A stretch of DNA of 64,000 bases from an uncultured Rhodocyclaceae bacterium (GCA_907163225.1 OU015322.1:2519001-2583000); one strand, 5' to 3'. Counted from the first letter of the stretch, positions 40,551-49,473 are shown. Translations and numbers: made by a program. The notes: generated from the sequence alone by a model not told the origin.

Positions 40551-41747
40551 ATGAACCCCCAGAGAGAACGCCTGAAGGTGCTGAGTGCCGGAATTTTCAG
40601 CCTGCTGCTGACTTTCGGCGTCGCCCGTTTTGCCTACACGCCGCTGTTGCCCATCATGCAGCAGCAGGCCAGGCTGGGACTGGCTGAAGCCGGCTGGGTG
40701 GCAGCACTCAATTACGCGGGCTACCTGTGTGGCGCGCTGGTCGCCTCGCTGATCAGCGATCTGGTGCTCAAGGACAAGCTGTACCGGATCGGGCTGGTCG
40801 TCGCCATCCTGAGCACGGTGATGATGGGCCTGACGGCCGATCCGCTGGTCTGGATGGCCTCGCGTTTCATCGCCGGGCTGTCCAGCGCGGCCGGCATGTT
40901 GCTCGGCACCGGGCTGATCCTGAACTGGCTGATTCGCCACAATCATCGGCCGGAACTGGGCATCCATTTCGGCGGTATCGGGCTGGGCATCGCCGGCTGT
41001 TCGATTGCCGTGTGGCTGACCAACGGCTGGCTGGACTGGCGTGAACAGTGGTTCGCATTTTCGGCCATCGCCTGCGTGCTCATCGTGCCGGCCCTGGCCT
41101 GGCTACCGGCGCCCGACACCAGCGGGGTGACGAAGACTGGCGCGACCATGCACGACAACCCGCCCAGCCCGCTGTTCCTGCGTATCTTCATGGCGGCGTA
41201 TTTCTGCGCCGGCTTCGGCTACGTCATCAGCGCCACCTTCATCGTCGCCATCGTCGATGGCTTGCCCGGGCTGGCCGGGCAGGGCGCGCTCGCCTTTCTG
41301 GCCATGGGTCTGGCCGCGACGCCGGCTGCCTTCAACTGGGATCTGATCGCGCGCTACACGGGCGACATCAACGCCCTGATCCTCGCCGCCGTGCTGCAGA
41401 TCGTCGGCATCGCCCTGCCGGTGGCGGTGGGTGGGCTGTTCGCCACGATGTTCGGGGCGCTGCTCTTTGGCGGAACCTTCATCGGCATGGTCAGTCTGGT
41501 ATTGACCATGGCCGGGCGTTACTACCCGACGCGGCCAGCCAAGATGATGGGCAAGATGACGCTTTCCTACGGCGTCGCGCAGATCATCGGGCCGGCCATC
41601 GTCGGCTGGTTGGCGACGCGGCTCGGCAACTATTCGATTGGCCTGAGCATCGCGGCCGGGGTCATGGTCGTTGGCGTGGTGCTCTTGGTTATACTGAAAA
41701 TTGTCGAAAAACGGGACGTCGCGCTGGTGCCCTGCGTCCAGAACTAA
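40551..41747 (+). CDS. MFS transporter of the YbfB/YjiJ family
   Basis: This 398-residue inner-membrane protein has about 12 transmembrane segments. The first, [20 protein letters not shown], is characteristic of the YbfB/YjiJ subgroup of the major facilitator superfamily. It is the first gene of an operon with acuI and a tautomerase (13 nt and a 1-nt overlap). The substrate is unknown; the CoA-linked acuI neighbour suggests an organic acid. Confidence 0.88.
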   Translation: MNPQRERLKVLSAGIFSLLLTFGVARFAYTPLLPIMQQQARLGLAEAGWVAALNYAGYLCGALVASLISDLVLKDKLYRIGLVVAILSTVMMGLTADPLVWMASRFIAGLSSAAGMLLGTGLILNWLIRHNHRPELGIHFGGIGLGIAGCSIAVWLTNGWLDWREQWFAFSAIACVLIVPALAWLPAPDTSGVTKTGATMHDNPPSPLFLRIFMAAYFCAGFGYVISATFIVAIVDGLPGLAGQGALAFLAMGLAATPAAFNWDLIARYTGDINALILAAVLQIVGIALPVAVGGLFATMFGALLFGGTFIGMVSLVLTMAGRYYPTRPAKMMGKMTLSYGVAQIIGPAIVGWLATRLGNYSIGLSIAAGVMVVGVVLLVILKIVEKRDVALVPCVQN

Positions 41748-41760
41748 ACGGAGAGAAGCG

Positions 41761-42744
41761 ATGTTCAAGGGAATTCTGATCGAGAAGGACGACGCCGGTT
41801 ACCGGGCGTCGGTGCAGGACATCGATGAAAGCCAGTTGCCGGAAGGCGAAGTCACGGTGCGCGTCGATTACTCGTCGCTCAATTACAAGGACGGCCTGGC
41901 GATTACCGGCAAGGGCCCGGTGGTGCGCAAGTTTCCGATGGTGCCGGGCATCGACATCGCCGGTACGGTCGAAAGCAGCAGCCACGCCGACGTCAAGGCC
42001 GGCGACCGCGTCGTGCTCAACGGCTGGGGTGTCGGCGAAACGCATTGGGGCGGGCTGGCGCAGAAGGCGAGGCTCAAGGGCGACTGGCTGGTGCCGCTGC
42101 CGGCGGCGTTTTCCGAGAAGCAGGCCGTTGCCATTGGCACGGCGGGCTACACCGCCATGCTCTGCGTGCTGGCGCTGGAAAAGCAGGGCGTCAAGCCGAC
42201 GGATGGCGAAATCGTCGTCACCGGCGCGGCGGGCGGTGTTGGCAGCGTGGCGATCGCCGTGCTGGGCAAGCTCGGCTACACGGTCGTGGCGGTCAGCGGT
42301 CGACCGGAAGAAACCGACTATTTGAAGCAACTTGGCGCGGCCGAGGTGCTCGATCGGGCGGCCTTCTCCAGCCCCGGCAAGCCGCTCGGCAAGGAACGCT
42401 GGGCGGGGGCGGTCGATGTCGTCGGCTCGCACACGCTGGCCAACATCTGCGCGACGACGAAATATCGCGGCGTCGTGACCGCCTGCGGTCTGGCCGGCGG
42501 CATGGATTTTCCGTCGTCAGTGGCGCCCTTCATCCTGCGCGGCGTGACGCTGGTCGGCATCGACAGCGTGATGTGCCCGCGGCCGGATCGGCTGGTGGCC
42601 TGGGAGCGCCTTGGACGTGACCTCGACGTTGCCAAGCTCGGCCTGATTACCCATGAAGTCTCGCTGGCCGAAGCCATCCCGACGGCGGCACAGCTCATGG
42701 ACGGCAAGGTGCGCGGCCGCGTTGTCGTGGATGTGAATCGCTGA
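41761..42744 (+). CDS. acuI: Acrylyl-CoA reductase (NADPH), AcuI/YhdH family
   Basis: The 327-residue zinc-free MDR-family oxidoreductase reduces acrylyl-CoA to propionyl-CoA with NADPH. The family signatures are [20 protein letters not shown] at the N-terminus, the nucleotide-binding [10 protein letters not shown] and the closing [13 protein letters not shown]. The ATG at 41761 with GGAGAGAAG upstream was chosen over a frame opening inside the MFS gene. In other bacteria it detoxifies acrylate-type intermediates. Which compound is handled here is not known. Confidence 0.92.
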   Translation: MFKGILIEKDDAGYRASVQDIDESQLPEGEVTVRVDYSSLNYKDGLAITGKGPVVRKFPMVPGIDIAGTVESSSHADVKAGDRVVLNGWGVGETHWGGLAQKARLKGDWLVPLPAAFSEKQAVAIGTAGYTAMLCVLALEKQGVKPTDGEIVVTGAAGGVGSVAIAVLGKLGYTVVAVSGRPEETDYLKQLGAAEVLDRAAFSSPGKPLGKERWAGAVDVVGSHTLANICATTKYRGVVTACGLAGGMDFPSSVAPFILRGVTLVGIDSVMCPRPDRLVAWERLGRDLDVAKLGLITHEVSLAEAIPTAAQLMDGKVRGRVVVDVNR

Positions 42745-42947
42745 TGCCCTACGTCAATATCAAGATCACCCGCGAAGGGGCGACGCCGGAACAAAAGGCG
42801 CGCCTGATCGCCGGGGCAACCCAGTTGCTCGTCGACGTGCTCGGCAAGAACCCGAAAACCACTGTCGTCGTCATCGATGAAGTTGATACCGACAACTGGG
42901 GCGTGGCGGGCGAGTCGATCACCGTTCGGCGGGCGCGCGGCGAGTGA
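42744..42947 (+). CDS. 4-oxalocrotonate tautomerase-family protein
   Basis: This 67-residue protein starts [18 protein letters not shown]; removal of Met exposes the catalytic N-terminal proline of the tautomerase superfamily. The start codon overlaps the acuI stop (TGATG). Members act as small oligomers, in 2-hydroxymuconate isomerisation or in dehalogenation. The substrate here is open, but the operon suggests a short unsaturated acid. Confidence 0.88.
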   Translation: MPYVNIKITREGATPEQKARLIAGATQLLVDVLGKNPKTTVVVIDEVDTDNWGVAGESITVRRARGE

Positions 42948-43066
42948 TCGGCAACAGGCCCTGAGCGCATCGCGCACGGAAAATCGGTTTGCGCAGCGGG
43001 AACTTTTATCGGCGGCGCTGTCTATGCTTCCTCAACAATTTTCACTTAACTTTGAAGAGGACATTC

Positions 43067-43168
43067 ATGGACGAGCTTTCTTTCGTTGGTATTGGCATTC
43101 CTGTCGCCATTCTGTGCCTGGCGCTGTTGATGGCCTTTAAGCTGTCGTCCAAGACGGCCTACCACTAA
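43067..43168 (+). CDS. 33-residue single-pass membrane microprotein
   Basis: An open frame of 33 codons begins MDELSFVGIG and ends LSSKTAYH. It has one hydrophobic helix (about residues 6-25, VGIGIPVAILCLALLMAF), an acidic N-terminus and a basic C-terminus, so it would span the cytoplasmic membrane once. GAAGAGG stands 6-7 nt before the ATG, and a strong terminator begins 6 nt after the stop. I do not recognise the family. It resembles in size the small subunits of respiratory or transport complexes, but no such complex lies nearby. Confidence 0.7.
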   Translation: MDELSFVGIGIPVAILCLALLMAFKLSSKTAYH

Positions 43169-43173
43169 GAAAG

Positions 43174-43197
43174 AAGCCGGGGATTCCCGGCTTTTTT
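43174..43197 (+). terminator. Intrinsic terminator after the microprotein gene
   Basis: AAGCCGGG (43174-43181) and CCCGGCTT (43186-43193) form an 8-bp stem with a GATT loop, and a run of six T covers 43192-43197. In the other direction the stem is followed by a T-rich stretch, so it may also stop transcription of the hydrolase gene from the - strand. Confidence 0.88.
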
Positions 43198-43206
43198 CAT
43201 GGTGCG

Positions 43207-43273
43207 CGAATTTCAGTTTTGGCTGATTTTTCCGGTTGACCCTAGGGCCAGCCGTTGTTTTTATGGTCGCAGC
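43207..43273 (+). repeat. Dispersed 67-bp element, copy 1
   Basis: This intergenic segment aligns without gaps to 49474-49540 over 67 positions; I count 52 matches. Both contain CGAATTTCA, TTTTTCCGGTTGACC, CCGTTGT and CGCAG in the same order. GGCTG...CAGCC within it can pair. It lies between the microprotein terminator and the 3' end of the hydrolase gene. No transposase-like feature is present. Confidence 0.7.
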
Positions 43274-43285
43274 ACTCCGCCAAGC

Positions 43286-44173
43286 TCATTCAAGAAATGC
43301 CTCAATGATGCGCGCCACGTCGGCTGGCTGGTCGTGATGCAGCATGTGGTCGGCCTGATCGACCCATTCTTCCCTGACGTTGGCAAAGCAGGCCTGGCGT
43401 GCTGCCCAGTCGCCCGGCCGGGTGTCGAATTCGCGAATGACCCAGGATTGCCGCCCGGCTACCCAGAGCACCGGGCAGGTGATCTGCTTCCAGATTGCCA
43501 TCGATTCTTCCAGGCGGAAAAGGTAGGGGGCGGGTGCCTTGTGCCATGGGTCGCCGTTCCAGATGATGCCGTGGCGCCGGTCGCCACCCTTGGTTTCGCC
43601 GTCGCCGATGCGGGCCAGGTGGCGAGACAGGAAGTCGGCCCGCTCCGGCGTCAGGAAGCGGTCGGTGTGCAGCAGCCGCCGGGCGAATCCGGCCCGGTCG
43701 GTGTAGGCGTGCATGCGTGGCGGCGCTTTCAGCACGCCGAGCCATTTCTGATAGCGTTCCTGGGCCATATCCGGCGTCGTCGGGGCAATGCCAAATCCTT
43801 CGAGCGAAATTACGCTTTCGACGCGTTCAGGGCGAATGCCGGCGTAAAGGCAGGAGAGTATGCCGCCCATGCTGTGGCCGACCAGTTTGACCTGGCCGTC
43901 CGGCGCGTAGCGGTCAAGGATGGCCTCCAGGTCGCCGAGATGTTCGGCAAAGAAATAGGGGCGGTTCAGCCATTCCGAACTGCCAAAGCCCCGCCAGTCC
44001 GGCGCAATGATGTTCCAGTCCTTTTGCAGTTCATCGACGACGAACTGGAAGGAGGCGGAAACGTCCATCCAGCCGTGCAGCAGGAACAGGGTTGGCGCCT
44101 GCGGATTGCCCCAGCGACGGATGTGCAGGCGGATGTCGGGGAGGTCGAGAAATTCGGAGCGGGAAGGGCGCAT
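43286..44173 (-). CDS. Alpha/beta-fold hydrolase
   Basis: The 295-residue protein is an alpha/beta hydrolase with the oxyanion segment LFLLHGWMD, nucleophile elbow VGHSMGG, an acid residue candidate in the WVAGRQS region and the late histidine in DQADHMLHHDQ. It is cytoplasmic with no signal peptide. The ATG at 44173 was chosen as giving a typical length; the frame is open further upstream with no ribosome site. It lies downstream of livF. The substrate is unknown, though esters or thioesters linked to the aromatic pathway are conceivable. Confidence 0.8.
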   Translation of the reverse strand: MRPSRSEFLDLPDIRLHIRRWGNPQAPTLFLLHGWMDVSASFQFVVDELQKDWNIIAPDWRGFGSSEWLNRPYFFAEHLGDLEAILDRYAPDGQVKLVGHSMGGILSCLYAGIRPERVESVISLEGFGIAPTTPDMAQERYQKWLGVLKAPPRMHAYTDRAGFARRLLHTDRFLTPERADFLSRHLARIGDGETKGGDRRHGIIWNGDPWHKAPAPYLFRLEESMAIWKQITCPVLWVAGRQSWVIREFDTRPGDWAARQACFANVREEWVDQADHMLHHDQPADVARIIEAFLE

Positions 44174-44333
44174 GGCGGCGTTCTGTTCGTGGGCAAAGGG
44201 GCTGCGCTGGATTCTAGCCTGCGGCACGCTCCAGCGCTCAAGCCCGGTGATTGGGCCGGGCCGCCGTAGTCGTTGCCAAGCCACCCGGCAGTCCCATTGC
44301 AGACGGCCGGGTGATCTGGATGTGAGCGATTAC

Positions 44334-45650
44334 TTACATGCCAAGATAGGCGGCGCGGACTTGCTCGTTGCTGATCAACTCCTGGCCGGTGCCGGTCAGC
44401 GTGATGTTGCCGGTTTCCAGCACATAGCCGCGGTCGGCGATGGCCAGTGCGGCAAACGCATTTTGCTCGACCAGGAAGATGGTCATGCCCTGACTCTTCA
44501 GCGTCTTGACGACGTTGAATACCTCTTCAACCAGCAGCGGGGCGAGGCCCATGGACGGCTCGTCGAGCAGCAGCATTTTCGGTCGGCCCATCAGCGCCCG
44601 GCCGATGGCCAGCATTTGTTGCTGACCGCCGGACAAGGTGCCAGCCGGCAGCGCCCGTTTTTCCTTGAGAATCGGGAACATCGAGTAGATTTTTTCGAGA
44701 TCGCCTTCAACCTGGGTTTTCGGCTGGGTGTAGGCCCCGAGGCGGAGATTGTCCTCAATCGACAGCGGCCCGAAGACCTGCCGACCTTCCGGGCTTTGGC
44801 AAATGCCCCGACGCATGCGCAGGTCGGAACGCAGGGATGAAATATCCTCGCCATCAAAAGTGATCTTGCCGGCGCTCATCGGCTGGACGCCGGACAAGGT
44901 GCGCAGAAAGGTGGTTTTGCCAGCGCCGTTGGCGCCAACCAGCGCGACCAGTTCGCCTTTGCGCACGACGAGATCGATGCCCTTGAGCGCCTTGATTCGG
45001 CCGTAACAGCTTTCCATGCCAGATACTGTCAGCAGCACATCGCTGCTCCCGGTTTTTACGCCGGCTTGCAGCACGCCGGCACTTTGCGCGCCGAGGCCGA
45101 CCGATTCAGGCGCCAGGCTGGCGATGCGGTGGAACAGCTCGCGGAACTCGGCCTTGGCTTTGCCGCCGAACAAAGGGTCTTCGTTGTCGAGGAAGGCGCG
45201 GTCGATCCCGGCCCAGTCGGTCGCCGTCAGCACCTCGCGGGCGAGCGGCATTGCGTCTTTTTCTTCAGTCCGAATGTGGTTCTTGAGGCTCTGGGTGTAG
45301 GTGCGCAGGGCCGAAGTGAAGGCGGCATTGTTGTCGCCACCTGCTGCGGTCAACGCCAATTTTGCCCTTAATTCCTTGAGCACTTCCGGGCCATTGCGAT
45401 GCTCGGCCTGCAAGCGGTCGAGAATGGCGTCGGCCTCCGACGAACGCGCCCGCAATGCGGGGAAAAAATACTCGTCCTCCTTGGCATGGTGAGCGAGATC
45501 CATGAACTGCTCGATATAGTCGAAGACCGAACTGAAGAACGGCGCTTCAAGCTTGCCGCCGGCGTCGATTTCGTCGGCAACCATGTCCAGCGTGGTGGCA
45601 ATGCGCCAGAGATTCTGGTGTTCTTCGGTGATGATGCGTAGTGCTTCCAT
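44334..45650 (-). CDS. livF: Hemerythrin domain fused to branched-chain-type ABC ATPase (LivF)
   Basis: Residues 1-180 form a hemerythrin (HHE) domain with candidate diiron ligands H11, H54, E58, H84, H125 and E129. A linker (about 181-203) leads to a complete LivF ATPase (about 205-438) with Walker A GANGAGKTT (239-247), signature LSGGQQQMLAIGRAL and Walker B MLLLDEPSMGLAP. Ordinary LivF is about 235 aa. The ATPase powers uptake with LivG, LivH and LivM. Hemerythrin domains bind O2, NO or iron, so this subunit may sense or buffer one of them. CACCCGGC/GCCGGGTG at 44282-44313 could form a 3' hairpin. Confidence 0.93.
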   Translation of the reverse strand: MEALRIITEEHQNLWRIATTLDMVADEIDAGGKLEAPFFSSVFDYIEQFMDLAHHAKEDEYFFPALRARSSEADAILDRLQAEHRNGPEVLKELRAKLALTAAGGDNNAAFTSALRTYTQSLKNHIRTEEKDAMPLAREVLTATDWAGIDRAFLDNEDPLFGGKAKAEFRELFHRIASLAPESVGLGAQSAGVLQAGVKTGSSDVLLTVSGMESCYGRIKALKGIDLVVRKGELVALVGANGAGKTTFLRTLSGVQPMSAGKITFDGEDISSLRSDLRMRRGICQSPEGRQVFGPLSIEDNLRLGAYTQPKTQVEGDLEKIYSMFPILKEKRALPAGTLSGGQQQMLAIGRALMGRPKMLLLDEPSMGLAPLLVEEVFNVVKTLKSQGMTIFLVEQNAFAALAIADRGYVLETGNITLTGTGQELISNEQVRAAYLGM

Positions 45651-45659
45651 AATCCCTCC

Positions 45660-46421
45660 TTATGCGTGAGCGCCCAGATAAGCCGCAATCACATCGGGGT
45701 TATTGCGAATTTCCTCGCCCGTTCCTTCGGCCAGCTTCTTGCCGTAATTGAGCACCAGAATGCGGTCGGACAGGTTCATGACCATTTTCATGTCGTGCTC
45801 GACCAGCACCACCGTCACCCCGGATTCCGCGATCTTGCGGACCAGATGATCGACCTCGATGGTTTCTTTGGGATTGAGGCCGGCCGCCGGTTCGTCGAGG
45901 AAAATCAGGCGTGGCTTCATGGCCAGGGCGCGGGCAATTTCCAGACGCTTCAGGGCGCCGTAGGACATAGCATCGGCCCGGGTTTCGACATATTTGTCGA
46001 GCCCGACGAAACGCATCAGCTCGGCAGCCTCTTCGCGCAATTCAGCATCGCGTCGCTTCAGCGCGGGGAAGCGCATGGCAGCCTTGATCAGATTGCGATC
46101 CAGCCGAAGGTGAGCGCCGACCATGACGTTCTCGACGGCGCTCATGTTCATGCAGATCTGCAGATTCTGGAAAGTGCGCGCCACGCCGCGTGTGGCCAGT
46201 TCATTCGGCGACTTGCCGCCGATGGACTCGCCATCGAGCTTGATTTCGCCCGTGGTCGGCTTGTACACCCCGGTAATCAGGTTGAACAAGGTCGTCTTCC
46301 CGGCGCCGTTGGGGCCGATGACCGAATAGACGATGCCGGAATCGATGCTGAAGGTGACGTTCTGAACCGCTTTGACGCCGCCGAAATGAATGGAGAGGTC
46401 TTTGACTTCGAGCATGCTCAT
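45660..46421 (-). CDS. livG: Branched-chain-type ABC transporter ATPase LivG
   Basis: The 253-residue ATPase has Walker A GPNGAGKTT, the Q-loop ARTFQNLQ, Walker B LIFLDEPAAGLNP and the LivG-type C-terminal NPDVIAAYLGAHA. The signature region (SYGALKRLEIARAL) departs from LSGGQ, as usual in LivG. The ATG at 46421 has GGGAG upstream and lies 2 nt from the livM stop. It works at the inner membrane as partner of LivF. Confidence 0.94.
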   Translation of the reverse strand: MSMLEVKDLSIHFGGVKAVQNVTFSIDSGIVYSVIGPNGAGKTTLFNLITGVYKPTTGEIKLDGESIGGKSPNELATRGVARTFQNLQICMNMSAVENVMVGAHLRLDRNLIKAAMRFPALKRRDAELREEAAELMRFVGLDKYVETRADAMSYGALKRLEIARALAMKPRLIFLDEPAAGLNPKETIEVDHLVRKIAESGVTVVLVEHDMKMVMNLSDRILVLNYGKKLAEGTGEEIRNNPDVIAAYLGAHA

Positions 46422-46423
46422 GA

Positions 46424-47356
46424 TCAGTCTCCCTTGCCGAATTTGGCGGCCAGCGTCGGCACCAGGCCTTTGGGCATAAAGATCATCGAGAGCATCAAAA
46501 TGGCACCGAAGACTACCGTTTCCCAACCTTCAAATGTGGCGAGCGCCTGCGGTAGCGCGGTCAGCAAGACGGCACCGACCAGCGAGCCATAGACCGAAGC
46601 CATGCCGCCGATGACGACCATGGTCACCAACTCAATCGAGTGGAAGAAGTCGGCAAAATTGGGGCTGACGAAGCCGACGTAATGCGCGGTCACGCTGCCC
46701 ATCAGGCTGGCGAAAACGGCCGACATGACGAAGATGGCTACCTTGTAACGCACAACATCGACGCCGACGACCTGCGAGGCGACTTCCGAACCGTGCAAGG
46801 CGCGCAAGGCACGGCCAAAAGGCGAGTCGATCAGGTTAAGCGAGGCCCAGACCGACACCGAGAGCAGCAGGGCGACGACCCAGTACCACTGCTTGTCGTT
46901 CGTCAGCTCGAAGCCGAAGAGCCCCATCGCCGGCACCGGCATGCCGTCCGGCCCGCCCGTCCATTGCGCTTCGTTGCGCAGCGCAATGTTGATGATGATG
47001 CCGAGGCCGAGCGTTGCCATGGCCAGATAGTGACCTTTCAGCTTGAAAATCGGCCGGGCAACCAGTGCGGCCAGGGCGCCGGTGATGACGGCGCCGGCCC
47101 CCATGGCGAGCAGCGGATGCCAGCCGAAATGGGTCGGCAACACGGCCGAAGCGTAGGCGCCTATGCCGAGAAAGCCGGCGTGACCGAGACTGATCTGGCC
47201 GGCGAAGCCGATCAGCAGGTTCAGGCCAAGGACGATGACGGCGTTGATCGCCATGCGCACGGCGAGGTCGAGGTAGAAACTGTTGGGCACGACAAAGGGC
47301 AGCACCAGCAAGATGGCGATGACGATGGTGAGACCAAAATAGGCGTTCTTTTTCAT
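46424..47356 (-). CDS. livM: Branched-chain-type ABC transporter permease LivM
   Basis: This 310-residue membrane permease has around eight to ten hydrophobic segments. The central loop NLIDSPFGRALRALHGSEVASQVVGVDVVRYKV is the coupling-helix region typical of LivM. It sits between livH and livG with 2-nt spacers on both sides, so translation is probably coupled. The family imports amino acids, but in aromatic-degradation loci such systems often carry aromatic acids. Confidence 0.93.
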   Translation of the reverse strand: MKKNAYFGLTIVIAILLVLPFVVPNSFYLDLAVRMAINAVIVLGLNLLIGFAGQISLGHAGFLGIGAYASAVLPTHFGWHPLLAMGAGAVITGALAALVARPIFKLKGHYLAMATLGLGIIINIALRNEAQWTGGPDGMPVPAMGLFGFELTNDKQWYWVVALLLSVSVWASLNLIDSPFGRALRALHGSEVASQVVGVDVVRYKVAIFVMSAVFASLMGSVTAHYVGFVSPNFADFFHSIELVTMVVIGGMASVYGSLVGAVLLTALPQALATFEGWETVVFGAILMLSMIFMPKGLVPTLAAKFGKGD

Positions 47357-47358
47357 GC

Positions 47359-48237
47359 TTACACCCGATCCGTCGATTTGCCGCCAAACAGGCCGCGCGG
47401 CATGAAGAAGAGAATGAGCAGGATCAGCACGAAGGGAATCGCGTCCTTGTAGGCCGACGAAATGTAGCCGGCGCCCATGGCCTCCAGAATGCCGACCAGC
47501 AGGCCGCCGACCACGGCGCCGAGGCCGTTGCCCAGGCCGCCGACGACGGCTGCGACGAAGCCCTTGAGGCCGAGCATGATGCCGACATCGTAGGAGGTCA
47601 GGGTGATCGGCGTGATCAGGATGCCGCCCAGCGCACCGAGTGCCGCCGACATGGCGAAGCTCATGAACAGTACCCAGCCGGTGTTGATGCCGACCAGTTC
47701 AGCCGCCAGCCGGTTGACCGAAGTCGCCAGCATGGCCTTGCCCTGCAAGGTGCGGTTGAAGAAATACCAGAGGGCGATGACGACCAGCGCGGTGACGCCC
47801 AGCACCCAGAGACTTTGCGGCATCAGCGTGGCGCCGAGTATTTCGATCGGCGTTTCACCGGAAAACGCTGGCAGGCTGTGCGTGCCCTTGCCGAAAATCA
47901 CCGTCGTCAAACCGCGAATGACCAGCGAGGCGCCGATGGTGATGATGATTAGCGTCACCGTTTCGGCACCCTTGACCGGCTCGATGGCCAGTTTCTCAAC
48001 GACGACGCCGACGATGGCGGGGATCAGGATGGCCAGCAATAAAGCCATCGGCAGCGGCAAGCCGGCCTGAGTGAAGAACACCGCCAGCATGCCGCCGAGC
48101 ATGATGAACTCGCCCTGGGCGAAATTGATCACATTGCTGGCGTTGTAGATCAGCGTGAAACCGAGGGCGGCCAGCGCGTAGGTGGCGCCGACCGTGATCC
48201 CGGAAAAGAGGAATTGCAGGAACTGGGCCAGCATCAT
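47359..48237 (-). CDS. livH: Branched-chain-type ABC transporter permease LivH
   Basis: The 292-residue permease starts MMLAQFLQFLFSGITVGATYALAALGF and has the LivH hallmark NASNVINFAQGEFIMLGGM. AGAAGGAGGGC precedes the ATG. A tiny frame of 11 codons with its own ribosome site ends across this start codon. The matching solute-binding protein is not in this operon but in the divergent paa operon at 58189. Confidence 0.94.
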   Translation of the reverse strand: MMLAQFLQFLFSGITVGATYALAALGFTLIYNASNVINFAQGEFIMLGGMLAVFFTQAGLPLPMALLLAILIPAIVGVVVEKLAIEPVKGAETVTLIIITIGASLVIRGLTTVIFGKGTHSLPAFSGETPIEILGATLMPQSLWVLGVTALVVIALWYFFNRTLQGKAMLATSVNRLAAELVGINTGWVLFMSFAMSAALGALGGILITPITLTSYDVGIMLGLKGFVAAVVGGLGNGLGAVVGGLLVGILEAMGAGYISSAYKDAIPFVLILLILFFMPRGLFGGKSTDRV

Positions 48238-48269
48238 GCCCTCCTTCTCTGTTGGTATAAGGGGTTCAT
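48234..48269 (-). CDS. Possible 11-codon leader peptide overlapping livH start
   Basis: AAAGGAGACGTG precedes an ATG at 48269 that opens an 11-codon frame (MNPLYQQRRRA). Its TGA at 48236-48234 overlaps the livH start codon (ATGATG). Four of the last codons are Arg/Arg/Arg/Ala, and the livH ribosome site lies inside this frame, so its translation could open or block livH initiation. There is no direct evidence that it is translated. Confidence 0.35.
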   Translation of the reverse strand: MNPLYQQRRRA

Positions 48270-48296
48270 CACGTCTCCTTTATCGTTATGGGGTAC

Positions 48297-48363
48297 GGCT
48301 GTAAGCACGGAAGCCAGTGCTGCTTCCACGGTCAACGGGAAAAATCGGCCAAAAATCAAATCG
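48297..48363 (-). repeat. Dispersed 67-bp element, copy 3 (inverted)
   Basis: Read on the - strand, this begins CGATTTGATTTTTGGCC and continues to the core CCCGTTGACCGTGG. It matches copy 1 in about 31 of the first 36 positions with one gap; the 3' half is weaker. It overlaps the last codons and stop of the reductase gene, lies just downstream of it, and is inverted relative to copies 1 and 2. Confidence 0.6.
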
Positions 48364-49405
48364 CCAGCAGATGATCGGCATCGGCCGTCACCGGCTGCTG
48401 CTGGGCGAAGAAACCTTCGGTGTGGATCAACTCATCCAGCGCGCCCTGCGCCTTGGCGGCGGCGACGCCGGCGTCGACAAATTCCGGGCTGCCAGCGATG
48501 AAAATGGTGTGCCTGGACAGATCCTTGAACAGTTGCGGCAGCACGACGTCGATGCGGCCGGACAAATAGCCCTCGGCCTGCTCGCGGGTCAGTGTCACCT
48601 TGTAGTCGAAGTTGCGATGCTTGGTACGCCACCAGGCCATCATGCCCTGGCTGTAAACGTCGTCCCGGGTGCGGGCCGAGAAGAGCATCGTCACCGGCTT
48701 TTTGAAACCGCGGCGCAAGGCGGCTTCGGCCAGTGCCAGCAAGGGGGCGAGGCCGGTGCCGGCGGCGATGCAGAGCACGGGCGTATCGACCGAAGGATCG
48801 CCGATGAAGGTGCCGTAGGCGCCGGAAATCTTGACGCTTTCACCGAGCGCCAGCTGGTCGTGAACCCAGTTGCTGGTCACTCCATTGTCGGCGCGGGCGA
48901 CCTGCAGCACCAGTTCGCCATCCGGGCGCGGCGCGTTGGAAATTGAATAGGCGCGGGCCGGAATGTCGGCGCGCGGGTTGCCGAGCGTCACGTACTGGCC
49001 GGGCCAGTAGCGGATCGGCTGGCCGACCGGGCGCAGGCGCAGCTCGACGACGCGGGCGGCAACGGCCTTCTTGTCGGTGACGACAAACAGCGCATTTTCG
49101 CGCGGCGGGAAGAGCTTGGGTTTCGCATCGAGCGTGCCCCATTCAATGGTCAGCTCTTCGGAAATCGGCTTGGCCATGCACATCAGGCCAAAGCCCTGCT
49201 TGCGCTCGTCCTGTGACAGCGCCATGTCGAGCACCATGCCCTGGTCGAACTGGCCGGTCGTGACCTTGACCTTGCATTCGCCGCAAGCGCCGGCACGGCA
49301 GTTGTTGGGCAGCGCATAGCCGGCTTTTTCCAGCGCCATCAGAACGGTGTCGCCGTAGGCACAATCGACTGACTTGCCGGACGGCTGCATGATGATACGA
49401 GCCAT
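48356..49405 (-). CDS. Ferredoxin-NAD(P)H oxidoreductase, oxygenase-reductase type
   Basis: The 349-residue protein has an N-terminal plant-type [2Fe-2S] ferredoxin domain with C36, C41, C44 and C76 (CX4CX2CX31C). An FAD domain with RAYSISNAP follows, then an NAD(P)-binding domain starting CIAAGTGLAPLLALAE. This order is typical of reductases that feed electrons to diiron or Rieske oxygenases. It is the second gene of a - strand pair with the diiron protein 136 nt upstream, and PaaE, the phenylacetyl-CoA reductase, has the opposite domain order. It is therefore probably dedicated to the diiron partner. Confidence 0.88.
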   Translation of the reverse strand: MARIIMQPSGKSVDCAYGDTVLMALEKAGYALPNNCRAGACGECKVKVTTGQFDQGMVLDMALSQDERKQGFGLMCMAKPISEELTIEWGTLDAKPKLFPPRENALFVVTDKKAVAARVVELRLRPVGQPIRYWPGQYVTLGNPRADIPARAYSISNAPRPDGELVLQVARADNGVTSNWVHDQLALGESVKISGAYGTFIGDPSVDTPVLCIAAGTGLAPLLALAEAALRRGFKKPVTMLFSARTRDDVYSQGMMAWWRTKHRNFDYKVTLTREQAEGYLSGRIDVVLPQLFKDLSRHTIFIAGSPEFVDAGVAAAKAQGALDELIHTEGFFAQQQPVTADADHLLAI

Positions 49406-49473
49406 ATGTCTTCCCCTCTTTGGTCTTGCTCACTCTGTTGCGGCAAGGCCGGCACCCCTTGCGAGGCACCGGC

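Noticed and set aside
43067-43168. Microprotein as CydX, CcoQ or KdpF
   Set aside because: None of the defining residues of these small subunits are seen, and no cytochrome oxidase or Kdp genes are nearby.
44282-44313. CACCCGGC/GCCGGGTG hairpin after livF as a terminator
   Set aside because: The stem is real, but the loop is 16 nt and no T-run follows on the - strand, so it was not called a terminator.
45330-45366. Element-like AAATTGGCGTTGACCGCAGCAGG on the - strand in the hemerythrin-LivF gene
   Set aside because: Only the GTTGACCGCAG core plus a few bases match; the flanks differ, so it was not counted as a copy.
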